Below are positions 11,710 to 20,764 of a DNA stretch of 64,000 nt, in pieces (the first letter of the stretch is position 1; the number at the start of each line of letters is the position of its first letter). The stretch comes from Bullera alba. Lineage: Eukaryota; Basidiomycota; Tremellomycetes; Tremellales; Bulleraceae. The notes under the pieces were generated by a model. That model saw only the letters and a program-made list of their open reading frames with translations, did no database searches and was not told the origin of the DNA. The position numbers and the translations under genes are program-made. The DNA is taken from positions 1,184,523 to 1,248,522 of the forward strand of contig BCIX01000005.1 in the NCBI GenBank assembly GCA_001600095.1, given 5' to 3'.

Positions 11710-12651
11710 ATGGTGAGCAGGACGGAGCGGAACGACGAACGCATCGCTCACGCCTATGTAGGGAAAAGCAAAACAGACTAGAAAGTTCGCCGCGGTGAAA
11801 CGCATGATCAAACCCAGCGACCCGAGGCTGTAAGTCGAGCTCATACCTCACGATCCGTGGAGGGGCTGACCTTGGGTAGGAAAGACAACGTTGAGAAAGC
11901 AGCAAAGAAGGCCGAAAAGGAGAAAGCCGCCGACGAGAGGAAACAAGTGTGAGCCACGCCCATGCAGTCAGTAGGTTCGGAGCTCATGTCTTGACAGGGC
12001 GCAGGCGTCGGCATCGCTGTTCTTGTCGCATAATTCGGATCTAGGCCCTCCATTCAGGATACTCGTCGACACGAACTTTATCAACTTTTCGATCCAGAAC
12101 AAGATCGAGTTGGTGCAAGGGATGATGGACTGTCTCATGGCAAAGTGTGAGTCCACCACCAACTTTCCTTGGCTCGATGTTGATGGGAAGCGGCAGGTAT
12201 ACCCACGATAACGGATTGCGTGCTTGCAGAGCTGGAGAAGCTGGGACCGAAGTATAGGCTGGCATTGCGGATAGCCAAAGACCCCCGGTTTGAGAGATTA
12301 CATTGTGATCGTGAGTCCCGCCTTTGCCGTCTGGCGAGAATTACTCGCTGATAAGCGCAGACTCTGGCTCGTATGCGGATGACTGCCTCGTCCAGAGGGT
12401 GACAGTGCATAAATGCTACATCGTGGCCACGGTGAGTCAAGACGAGGCCAAAATCTGGTTAACGGCTGATTGCGTTGCAGTGTGATAGAGACCTTCGAAG
12501 GAGGATACGAAAAGTGCCCGGAGTGCCGCTTATGTATGTCGTCAAACATCGATATCAAATAGAAAGGCTGCCAGAGTGAGTCGGGAACTCCAAGGCGTAT
12601 GGTTCACATCTCACTGATTGTCTCCCTAGTGCCGGAGCTTCGTTCCAATGA
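11710..12651 (+). CDS. FCF1: rRNA-processing PIN-domain protein FCF1 (UTP24)
   Basis: Nucleolar endonuclease of the SSU processome, needed for early pre-18S rRNA cleavages. Eight exons give 196 residues: 11710-11712, 11762-11829, 11880-11948, 11998-12146, 12197-12310, 12361-12431, 12481-12575, 12630-12651. Key parts are the start MGKAKQTRKFAAVKRM, the PIN core ILVDTNFINFSIQNK with its catalytic Asp, the ITDCVLAELEKLG motif, GSYADDCLVQRV and the end KVPGVPLMYVVKHRYQIERL. The length is close to the yeast protein (189). The first coding exon is the ATG alone, followed at once by a 49-nt intron; the next exon begins exactly with the family's GKAK, which makes this start secure. The last exon holds only six residues and differs from the usual C-terminus. 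Confidence 0.95.
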
Positions 12652-13185
12652 TCGATGATCGGTTTGAATTTTACGACATTTACGACCATTTTTGCTGTTG
12701 TACCACCACATGCAGATCCTCGACCGAGCCCTAACCCTGACTCAAGATAGTCTGGATCAGCAATCGCCACCTGTCAAACGGGCCCGCAGCACGAATCCAC
12801 GCTACTGACCTGGAACAAACAGAGTGCAAAGGTCGCCATCGAGTATATGGAAAATGAGCAGGAAGGACAGAAAGCGCCAGAGCACGAAGCGTTCGCTTGG
12901 ATGGATCGAGGAAGGCGCCGGGGGAAAGTGACATTGGACGCACTCTATCGACATCCATCGTTCTCCAACAGCTCCCCCTGTTTCAACCGCTCTCAAACAC
13001 GTTTCACCTCGAGACGAATGTTCCAGCACGCACCACAATCCTCCCCCGCTGAGAGATCCTTTGAGCCTTGTCAAATGCTGATTTTCTGCGTACCGTATAA
13101 AGGGGAAATAAACCGCCTCTCACCTTGTTCTAAAGCTCATCTTAACTCCTCAACTCACAGCCCACACACGCACGATCCTCACAAC
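12652..13185. other. Intergenic with strong TATA promoter, 534 bp
   Basis: Contains the FCF1 3' end and the promoter of the small gene at 13186, including a TATA box at 13096. No gene seen. Confidence 0.5.
13096..13101 (+). promoter_or_regulatory. TATA box
   Basis: TATAAA in the context CCGTATAAAGGGG, 85-90 bp before the ATG at 13186. Typical spacing for a TATA-driven fungal promoter. Confidence 0.6.
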
Positions 13186-13692
13186 ATGACTTCTTACGGT
13201 TCCATGCCCCCGACTGAGATCTCCCAGTTCTCAGCGTTCTCCACACCTCCCTCCGCCGTGTCAGCCGTGTCAGCCCGCTCTGCCTTCGCCCCGTCAGGCT
13301 TCTCATCCTCAGCCGCTCCTTCCGCCGCATCAGAGTCAGCTTTCTCAGGCTTCAGCGCCGGCGGGGACACCGCGGTCAGCGAGAGTAGACCGAATTACTC
13401 TTCGAGCTCGAAGTACAGCCAGCCCGGCTTCACCTACCCTAATTCTTCTGTCGCACCGTGAGTCCGACCCATATTTCCTGTAGGGACGCAGAAAGCGCTG
13501 TGGTGTGTTGACTGGAACATTCGTTGCAGAACCGGGAGACGTCATCCGAAGTTGAGGGATATGCACTCCGAGGCAGACCTCAGAGCGAACTGGGAGTTCT
13601 ATCGACTGCGAGGAGAGGGCGACCTCTCGCTGGAAGCATACGGGGATCTGACGGACAAGACGACGGTGTTGGCTCCCATTGAGGACGACTAG
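13186..13692 (+). CDS. Small Ser/Ala/Pro-rich protein, unknown
   Basis: Two exons (13186-13457 and 13530-13692) joined by a 72-nt intron give 144 residues. The first ~90 are very rich in Ser, Ala, Pro and Phe, with repeating SAF/SGF units (SAFSTPPSAVSAVSARSAF, GFSSS, SAFSGFSAG), and look disordered. The last ~54 are charged: RRHPKLRDMHSEADLRANW, then EFYRLRGEGDLSLEAYGDL and an acidic end. No signal peptide and no membrane helix. I do not recognise the family. The strong TATA box, short leader and compact gene suggest a highly or inducibly expressed small protein; this is inference. Confidence 0.7.
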
Positions 13693-14290
13693 CGGGAAAT
13701 GTTTCTTGAAGGACCGCCAGGGGATGTGGAATGTTGGGATGATCTGATAAGTCGAATTCGAGGAGCCGTGGGAGTGGGGGATCGTTGGTGTATCAGTGAT
13801 CGTCGTCGAAAAGATTCGGCTTGAGCGTGCTTGGTGATATGGCTGTACGACATGCACCTCGACCTGGCTGAGACGACCGGGGGGAGGACTGGCTGTGCTG
13901 TAGCTTGACCGTATCCACGCCACGGAATATCGAGAGCCGGGGAACCTGGATCTCAAGGACTGAATTTGCCCAATTGGGAGCGATCGCCCTGCATGCAGGA
14001 GACCTTGGCCCCGCCCATGCGTATCAGCTGGGTTGCAAATCGTCCACCTGTTGATATACTTGTTGATATGAAGCGTGACGGCGATGTCGATCGACTGGCG
14101 ATCAATCGCAACTAATGATGACCTCCAAATGACCTCTGGAAGTTCCGGCATCACACCTCCTGCAGGACTGGAACGGAGCGTCTTCGGAGGCCTGTACCAA
14201 GCTAAACGAAATAGGAACGCCAGACCTCTAAGCCGCCTTCTCGAGCTCAATTTTAGGCGCTCGAAAAGGCTTCCTTGTGACAAATATTTA

Positions 14291-14408
14291 CAGTAGCTTT
14301 TTTACAATAGCTTTTTTACAATAGCTTTTCTGCAGTAGCTTTTCTGCAGTAGCTTTTGTGCAATAGCTTTTTTGACAATAGCTTTTTTACAAATTACAAT
14401 AGCTTTTG
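14291..14408. repeat. 14-bp minisatellite, about 8 copies
   Basis: Imperfect tandem copies of CARTAGCTTTTNTR (R = A or G): five of exactly 14 bp, one of 15, one of 14, then a 7-bp spacer and a shortened copy. Each unit carries TAGCTTTT. Copies 3-5 share a CTG or GTG end, so units differ in a patchy way as in replication-slippage arrays. It lies between the Ser/Ala-rich gene and the five-gene array and is not coding. Confidence 0.85.
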
Positions 14409-15112
14409 CACGATCGGTGTTGCTTCATCAAACACAGTCCAAAGAGCATGCTTTGGAGGAGCTGAATATGACGACCGCTCGCTCGCCTACCTCAGTGATG
14501 ACTGTTTGATCCGTCACCTCAAATCTGGAGTGATAATACCGATGACCGTCCGAGCCTCCTGACGGCCCTCAACAATGTAGTACAGTGATCGACGATCGGC
14601 TTGGTCGCGAACGCACTCAGGGAGTCACCATCCCCTATAAACTGCTCATTTCCAGAATGGACGGGACCTCGACGAGTCGACGCTGTTGTACTTTTGGCCC
14701 TAGGCTCTCGGGTTTGAATTCGACCTCGTTCGATGTTCACTGGACACTGGGTCACCGGCCACCATCAACGTCCAAAGGACAGCTCAAGCCCATGAGCTCG
14801 AAGGCTCGAACAAGCGTTCAAGGCTTCAAGCGGTGACACCGAACTCGTTTCACCGTGACCCGAAACGCATCGACCACCTGCGTCCACTCTTCCCTTTTAC
14901 AGACCGACCCCTCCACCGAAGAGCACCCCACCCGATGTCACCGTTTCACCGTGACAATCACGAACCATCGTCGATCGTAAAGTGCACTCAACCTCCTTTC
15001 GCTTCGCTCCTCGACGGTCGACACACGTTTGACAACTTGACTGTTGCAACCTTTGTACTGACTACTGACCCGTGCTGAGCTTCCTAGCTTGGTTTATCGC
15101 TCTCGCGAATTG

Positions 15113-15118
15113 TATATA
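15113..15118 (+). promoter_or_regulatory. TATA box of array gene 1
   Basis: TGTATATATT, 91-96 bp before the ATG at 15209. Confidence 0.5.
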
Positions 15119-15208
15119 TTCATCCTGCATCGACCGCTGGCTACCCTCTTTCTTCGCTGAGTTTGTCCCCTCTCATTTTCACACTTCCTTCGATATCGCA
15201 CATCCACC

Positions 15209-15796
15209 ATGCCGAGCGACCCATCAGAAGGTATCGAGCTTACTGAATTTGACAACGCAGGGGAAGGCTCCTCCAGAGGTCCATTCAATACCAGCACTGT
15301 CGGAGCAAGAGGTGGTCGCTATCATACCAAGGTCTCAGACGATGAGGGCTCCTTCGGAATCGGGGCAGCAGACTCTCCGCTCCCCAGAACTGGTGAGTCA
15401 TGAGTTTGTGCGATACCCGATTTACCTCGGGCTCACGACATATCTCGACAGAACGACAGCAAACTTCTGAATCACTCTGGTCGTAAGTCTACTTTCCTTA
15501 CGAACAAGTCACTCGATGCCCTAGCCCGCTGACCCCGCTGTAGCCGAGCTGCTTCATCGCTCACCTTTCCGGGATTGACCGGAACCGTGTTCGGGATGGG
15601 TACAGCAGCTACTGCGAGAGCCCTTGGCGGGGTATCCTGGCCTGGGTCCTTGCTAGTGGGAGCCTTGACTGGGGGTATCGTATACGGGTTGACTTCAGTC
15701 GGAGAGCGAGACGTGCGCGACAATCACGAACGACAGGTCAAGCTGGGATTCAGAGCGGGAATGGAAGGCGGCAGCAGAAGCAGAAGCAGCCGATGA
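15209..15796 (+). CDS. Array gene 1: small putative membrane protein
   Basis: Exons 15209-15392, 15452-15482 and 15544-15796 give 155 residues. The N-terminal ~70 are acidic and Ser/Gly-rich (MPSDPSEGIELTEFDNAGEG). A Trp-Ser pair sits at the second intron (TGG TC|C), then comes RAASSLTFPGLTG. A Gly-rich hydrophobic stretch follows that could form two membrane helices (TVFGMGTAATARALGG, then SLLVGALTGGIVYGLTSV), and a basic/Ser tail ends the protein. The intron after Trp, the helix that follows it and the size match the four genes downstream. It has one more intron than those genes. Function unknown; the Gly-rich paired segments resemble small inner-membrane or lipid-body proteins only in composition. 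Confidence 0.75.
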
Positions 15797-16284
15797 AGTG
15801 CGGACTCGCAAGCGAGATGGTGATTGGCTTCAAAGTCCATTCGCCGTCCTCCCTACCTCGGTTCTCAGTGTCAGTTTATTGAGCGCGATCGTCGAGCATG
15901 ACTACCATGTGGGGCTAGTGAGCAGCTGGTACCCTGGCATCTTTCGCGTACTACCGCTCGTCCTTGGCCTGCTCTTCGATCTGTCTGACCGGTGTGCGAC
16001 GATGACGCTGTCACGTATCACTAAGCATGGCGCGAACTGTTGCATTCTGCCCCGAAGCCCCCTTTTTCCTTTCACATACTGGATCGTCATCTGTGCAGTG
16101 TGCTCGATCGTTTGGACCAGCCAGAGAGAAGGCCTGTACCTTTGATCTCCTTACTCCCCACTGGAGCATCTTGGTGTATCAGCTTGTCAGCTTTTCACCT
16201 ACCTGTGCTCATATAAACCCCTGCTGAGCGCAGGTATGATGTCCACCCTTTCTTCGTCACTCGTACCACGCCACCCCCTGCACC
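15797..16284. other. Intergenic within the array, 488 bp
   Basis: Spacer between array genes 1 and 2, with the TATA box of gene 2. No further paralogue copy recognised in it. Confidence 0.5.
16212..16217 (+). promoter_or_regulatory. TATA box of array gene 2
   Basis: CATATAAACC, 68-73 bp before the ATG at 16285. Confidence 0.55.
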
Positions 16285-16786
16285 ATGTCAAGCGATCCAT
16301 ATTCAGACTCGGATGATGGCTCGATATCGAACATGCTGGACCAGCTGGAGAGTCACCATCGCCGGCTCGTCTCGGTCCAGAGCAACGATGAGCTGACCGG
16401 GGCTGTTCCTGTACCGAACAGATCTGAGTGGTCGTAAGTCGCCGAGCGAACCGACACTCCTCCTGCGGTCCTTTACTGATGGTCATAGGACCTTGTCGAA
16501 GCGGTTGAGCGACTTTTGGTCACAGTCCGATGTTAGGCGGGCAGTGACCATCGGGACAGCGGTGGGGATAGCCTACACCGGACTCACCAGTTGTCTTTTC
16601 GAAGTGCCCCTGCGTGTCAATGCTCTATTTGGTGGGGTACTCGGCACGCAAGCTGCTGCCGCCTCGATGCTCCTACACACTCCCTCGGACAACGGAGCTG
16701 GAGATGACATCAGCACTCCTGCCCGACCGGTCCAATTGACGGACGTGAGGGGTCTCCCCACGTATGCTTATGACTCGGATTGGTGA
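16285..16786 (+). CDS. Array gene 2: small putative membrane protein
   Basis: Exons 16285-16433 and 16489-16786 give 148 residues. An acidic Ser/Asp-rich N-terminus ends in SEW-S at the phase-2 intron (TGG TC|G). The second exon has TLSKRLSDFWSQSDVRRAV and a hydrophobic stretch from TIGTAVGIAYTGLTSCLF. Then come the motif LRVNALFGGVLGTQAAAAS and a polar tail ending in DSDW. It aligns closely with array gene 3 along the whole second exon: S-x-LS-x-RLSD, [VI]RRAV, LR[VA][ND][AT]LFG and GT[QE]AAA. I do not recognise a named domain. The two Gly/Ala-rich segments could be membrane helices. Confidence 0.8.
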
Positions 16787-17216
16787 AGAATCTGCCTCGC
16801 AGCCTCTCAACTGTGATCGTCGTGTCCAAATACCTCGCTCTCGTAACGCAGCCTATATCGCAGAATGCATGGTGTGATCCAGCCTGCGTCCAGAATGTGT
16901 CACCTTGTGCGTTGAGCGTCCTGTGCAGAGATATGGATAGGATCCTTGAGGCGAAGCTCAATCGTGCGAGTCGAAGTCGAGAGTCGAGACCGCCACATGC
17001 TGCCTGTTGGGAGGCTTCTTGTGTGTGAATGTTCTGTATGACACGCGTGTGAGCTGTACACCCTGTCCCTACCTTTGACAGCATACTCCTCATTATGACT
17101 TGTTAATGTATCAGCCTTCTCGCTGGGATAGGCTATATAGACCACTCTTGGGTAGCCTTGCCGCCATCAAACTCTTAAACTCTTACCTACCTTCGACCCT
17201 CATCACCACTCTTGAC
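16787..17216. other. Intergenic within the array, 430 bp
   Basis: Spacer between array genes 2 and 3 with a TATA box at 17134. Nothing else seen. Confidence 0.5.
17134..17139 (+). promoter_or_regulatory. TATA box of array gene 3
   Basis: GGCTATATAGAC, 78-83 bp before the ATG at 17217. Confidence 0.5.
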
Positions 17217-17596
17217 ATGTCAGGATCAATTACCCCAGAATCGAAAGCTTCCAATCCGGACGACGGCCAATTCTCAGCCTGGAAAGCTCGATCGGATGAG
17301 GTCAAAAACAGGTCGAACGATTCCACAGGAAGGTCCATCTTTTCGTGAGTCTCAGCATTCAGTGCCACCTGCTGATCGAGAGCAGAGGCTTGTCAGCTCG
17401 ATTGAGCGATTGGTGCTCTCTCCCCGAAATCAGACGCGCAGTGAAATTCGGAACCGTAGTCGGAGCTGCGGCCGGCACGCTCATGAGCGTGCTATGTCCA
17501 ATGTCTCTGAGGGCGGATACCTTGTTCGGAGCGCTGGTTGGGACCGAAGCCGCAGCCTTGAGCTTGGTGTACCATGAGTGCACTCTTGTACCATGA
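17217..17596 (+). CDS. Array gene 3: small putative membrane protein, tail lost
   Basis: Exons 17217-17344 and 17386-17596 give 112 residues. The first exon ends IF-S (TTT TC|A), with Phe where the others have Trp, at the same phase. The second exon, GLSARLSDWCSLPEIRRAV then LRADTLFGALVGTEAAALS, is the closest match to array gene 2. The 41-nt intron has a NAGNAG acceptor, so one residue is uncertain. The C-terminus is short because a 19-bp tandem duplication at 17569-17604 shifts the frame into a stop. Beyond it, the pre-duplication frame stays open to a TAA at 17697-17699. I read this as a recent truncation of a once longer tail. Confidence 0.75.
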
Positions 17597-17604
17597 GTGC
17601 ACTC
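17569..17604. repeat. 19-bp tandem duplication over a stop codon
   Basis: GTACCATGAGTGCACTC occurs twice with a period of 19 bp (17569 and 17588). The period is not a multiple of three, so the second copy shifts the frame of array gene 3 and creates its stop. Confidence 0.85.
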
Positions 17605-19029
17605 GAAGCGCGTCGGACCAGAGCATCATTCCCGAGTCCATCTCATCCATCTATTCCACCACAGGTGGACGGGGTGAACCAAACGCAAAGGACGCTTAAC
17701 GTGTGACGGAGTCGTATTCGTAGTTCAGGAGTGCTGGTAGTGGCCATGTCGTACACAACGAGTAGTCCCCTTTGAAGTCGAGCTACTTGAGTCAGTGTGC
17801 AATGTCAGAAAGAGTCATGGTGAGGAAAATACCCATTGGAGCGGTCCAGACTGGAAGTCTGGTACACGCCAGAGCTTAGGGCAGTGACGCCTCCCTGCAC
17901 CCTGCTGTGGTCTCTCCTCCGTCCATGATCCATGTCTGCATCCGAGACATCTGACTGGGCTCCTCTTCGGTTCTATTTGTGTGTATCCACGACGTCCGAG
18001 GGAGATAGCTTTGAGAATGACCGGCACGTCGAAAGCTCTGGCGCTATCAGCTCGACTGGCTCTCCGGGATCGGATTCGACCTTCGTAGCTCGTTGTTCCA
18101 GCCTACGGGCGTATCTCTGAACCGATACGGGACATAGGCGAAGGACTTGTCGAAGAGATGATGGCATGAAAGTCACATGGTCATGAGTCGAGGTATCAAG
18201 GAGGAGAGCGGATGAGTTTTGTTGGGCTTGCGTTCATCCGACAGCAGGATTGTAGGCACTGTCAATTCCACAGCCCACTGATCAAGCTTCAGGTTTGGAT
18301 TGGGTTTGGGTCAAGCAACGATCGAGTCAGGATCGAGTCAAAGTTAACTTTGAGTAGAGTCACAGATGTCGCGACATGGCTAGTCGTAATGCACGATCAC
18401 AGATTTCTAATGGGGGGGCAGGGTTGGGTGTAACAGCGGGCAGCGCCGCCTAGCTGTAGATGTCTGTATCCTAATTGACCTGCCGTCCGATCTAACTCTC
18501 CGCAGCTTCACCTTCACTCTCTCCGGCCTCTCTACTCTCTCTTCTCCAGATCTCAGTATCCAGCTCCCTCCCTCTCGGCCTTGACGACATGGTCACAATC
18601 TCGCTCTGTGACAACCGCTACTTGTCTGTGACGTAGGCTGTACGGCTCACCTTACGGCGTCATGGCAGTCGATATTCGTCCGGGTCGAGGTATTCGATTG
18701 CGATGTAAGACATTCGCCATTTGCCGTCCCTTCTTCCAATCTGCCCCACCCTGCTCATACTTCTTGTCAAGTGTCACATGTCACAGTCTGTGAAACGATA
18801 ATTCTGCATATAATACTCGATTGAGCGCCCAACTCTTTGTGCCAGGGCTCCTGTATCACCACTTTCACAAAGTCCAGAAGGCCGGCTCGCCGTGGAATTC
18901 GGGCAAAGAGAGCGGTATACAAGACCTCAAGCTTCAAGTCGCTAACCCCCACAAACCCCCACACTCTAGTCGCCACCCGCATCCTCCCACCAGTACACGA
19001 GCCTGCTCAGTCCTCCTTCTTCGTTGACC
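17597..19029. other. Gene-poor gap inside the array, 1.4 kb
   Basis: Begins with the former tail of array gene 3. A 62-codon ATG frame at 17932-18120 (start MSASETSDWAP, acidic/Ser-rich) looks like the N-terminal half of an array gene, but no matching second exon follows; it may be a relic or chance. The rest is the array gene 4 promoter. Confidence 0.4.
18809..18814 (+). promoter_or_regulatory. TATA-like box before array gene 4
   Basis: GCATATAATACTC, about 220 bp before the ATG at 19030; the leader would be longer than for genes 1-3, so this is less sure. Confidence 0.35.
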
Positions 19030-19544
19030 ATGTCCGATTCCAAGAATTCTATAGCCTCTGCCTTTGGTGGCGGCGCCGACACTAAACTCACCTCAAATGA
19101 CGCATCAGCCCTCGAGGCGATCAGGAGAGCAAGCGGAGGCCAAGCCTTCGACATGCAAAACTCCATTGGAACACAGTCTCGCTGGAGGTGAGTACCACTG
19201 AGCTTGTGTGCGCGCTCGACTGACATTCGCGTAGCAAGGTCACAGACAGTCTCTCGCGAGCGTTCTCCACCCCGCCAAGCCTTTCCAGTCTCCTGGTGTG
19301 CGGTGCCATGACCGCAGGGAGCTACGCCTTCGGTAACAGGACCTTGAGTATCATCGATGGAGTGGTGACTGCGTACGGTACTTACAGATACCTGACTGAC
19401 GTTACGATCCCTTCCTCGGTCGACCCGGAGTACATCAAGATCCCCGATGCTCAGGCGAACGACGGAGAACAGTGTGCTGGAATGGGACCGCGACTGTCTG
19501 TGGCAGGTGATCTTTCGCAGCCCGAGGCTTCGTCAGCGGAATGA
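19030..19544 (+). CDS. Array gene 4: small putative membrane protein
   Basis: Exons 19030-19187 and 19235-19544 give 155 residues, the same as array gene 1. The first exon is a polar segment ending in QSRW-S. The intron again splits the Ser codon after Trp in phase 2 (TGG AG|C; here an AGY serine). The second exon starts KVTDSLSRAFSTPPSLSS. Two hydrophobic segments follow (LLVCGAMTAGSYAFG, then SIIDGVVTAYGTYRYL), and a polar tail. Similarity to genes 2 and 3 is in layout and in the S-x-x-[ST]-x-x-L-[ST] helix rather than in long identities. Unknown function. Confidence 0.75.
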
Positions 19545-19972
19545 GGAGGGGGCATACCGGTTCACAGCTCGTAATACAAGTGGAGAGGTGCTGACGCGCA
19601 GGTGTACCAAGCACTTACTGCTTATCACATATCATCTTGGCTGCATGTACAACATCTTACCGTCCCCCAGCGCTACCGCTAGGTGCGGATCAAGCCAGTC
19701 TACTCACTTCTCACACCTCCACGAGCTCGCATGACCTCATTTTGTCCTCCTTTAAGCTCGACTAGCTTCGCACACCCCTTCAAACACCCTCTTCGGGTTT
19801 CACCGATCCATTCATCAGGCTCCGTCGGCGGTCTTCCGTGTCTCTCGAGCACATGTCAGTACAACTTACAAGTAGCTCAAGCTTGGGGCTTTTCGGCGTC
19901 ATCACCCATAGTAAATAACATACCCAATTAATCAAGCCACAACGGCCTCACAATCATTGTTCTTCGACCACG
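19545..19972. other. Intergenic within the array, 428 bp
   Basis: Spacer between array genes 4 and 5. Only a weak TAAATAA-like element at about 19911 is visible before the gene 5 start. Confidence 0.45.
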
Positions 19973-20546
19973 ATGACTGCCTCTGAAAATGAGAAGGAAC
20001 CTCTTCTACACGGATACGAGGACACCAGGACGTATGGGGCAATCTTTCAAACTCAAGGAGGCCAGTCTTCCTCTGGGCGAGAGGACCTGGAGGCGAACAC
20101 AAGGGGCAATTCGCACGACCCGCAACCGTCTCTCTGGTCGGGAGTAGCAGGCCCTCTTAGCCGGTCACTCTGTCAGCGGGTCCAAGCTGACTCTTGAACG
20201 TAGTCGCGCTACGAGCAAGCTCTCAGATGTCTTTTCCAACTCTGACCCCATAAACGGTCCTATGAACCGCTCAATCCTAGCCTCTCTTACGGGTTTGGCA
20301 ACGCTGGCCACGAGATCCTTCACGGACAGGGTCCTTCCACTCGGTGTCGGCTTGGTATGTCTCGCTTCGTCCATTCACGATATCAGACAGGTCTTTCGGA
20401 ATGCCGAACTCATGGCGGCGGCGACGGCTTGTACATGTGCCGTGGATGATTCTAGCGATCCAGCCAACTCAGTCCGATCGGTCACGGCATCCGAGATCGG
20501 GGAACACGGTGGCGGCGGCGATCCACATGACGAGCCGAAGGATTGA
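19973..20546 (+). CDS. Array gene 5: small putative membrane protein
   Basis: The first exon from 19973 is polar (MTASENEKEPLLHGYEDTRT, carrying an acidic ExxPLL-like sorting pattern) and ends QPSLW-S. The second exon begins at 20204: RATSKLSDVFSNSDP, hydrophobic stretches SILASLTGLATLATRSF and RVLPLGVGLVCLASSI, then a polar tail. The join of Trp-Ser matches the other four genes, but the expected donor at 20140 reads GGGAGT instead of GTGAGT. Use of the expected boundary gives 169 residues; an upstream GT at 20137 also keeps the frame but replaces Trp-Ser by one Cys. Splicing efficiency is therefore uncertain. Membership in the family rests on layout plus the [ST]-K-L-S-D helix shared with gene 2. 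Confidence 0.65.
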
Positions 20547-20764
20547 TTCGGACTTCGTGCTCGACGGGAAGAATACAGTAGTGACGCGAGTATTATGCAT
20601 TAGTGGGCAATCGACTAGTCTGTTATAGTCAGCACAACAGTATTCACATGACCTCCAGTTCTATTGATGTGCAGGTGCAATTCGTGTCAAGACGCAAGAC
20701 AGGGAGCTTGGTGACTGCGCCCCAGTGGATCAACCAATGTCCTGAGGACGATCAGCTGTCTGCT

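Larger units (their letters stand above)
13693..15208. other. Gene-poor stretch with minisatellite, 1.5 kb
   Basis: No supported gene. Contains the tandem repeat at 14291-14408 and the promoter of the first array gene. A 312-codon open frame on the minus strand (13345-14283) runs through here but lacks an ATG and overlaps a better gene. Confidence 0.5.

Noticed and set aside
13345..14283. 312-codon open frame on the minus strand
   Set aside because: Starts with TTG, covers intergenic DNA and the antisense of the Ser/Ala-rich gene, and has no recognisable protein pattern. Its length follows from the high-GC antisense composition.
17932..18120. Possible sixth array gene, N-terminal exon only
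   Set aside because: The acidic Ser-rich start resembles the array N-termini, but no Trp-Ser intron or second exon follows.
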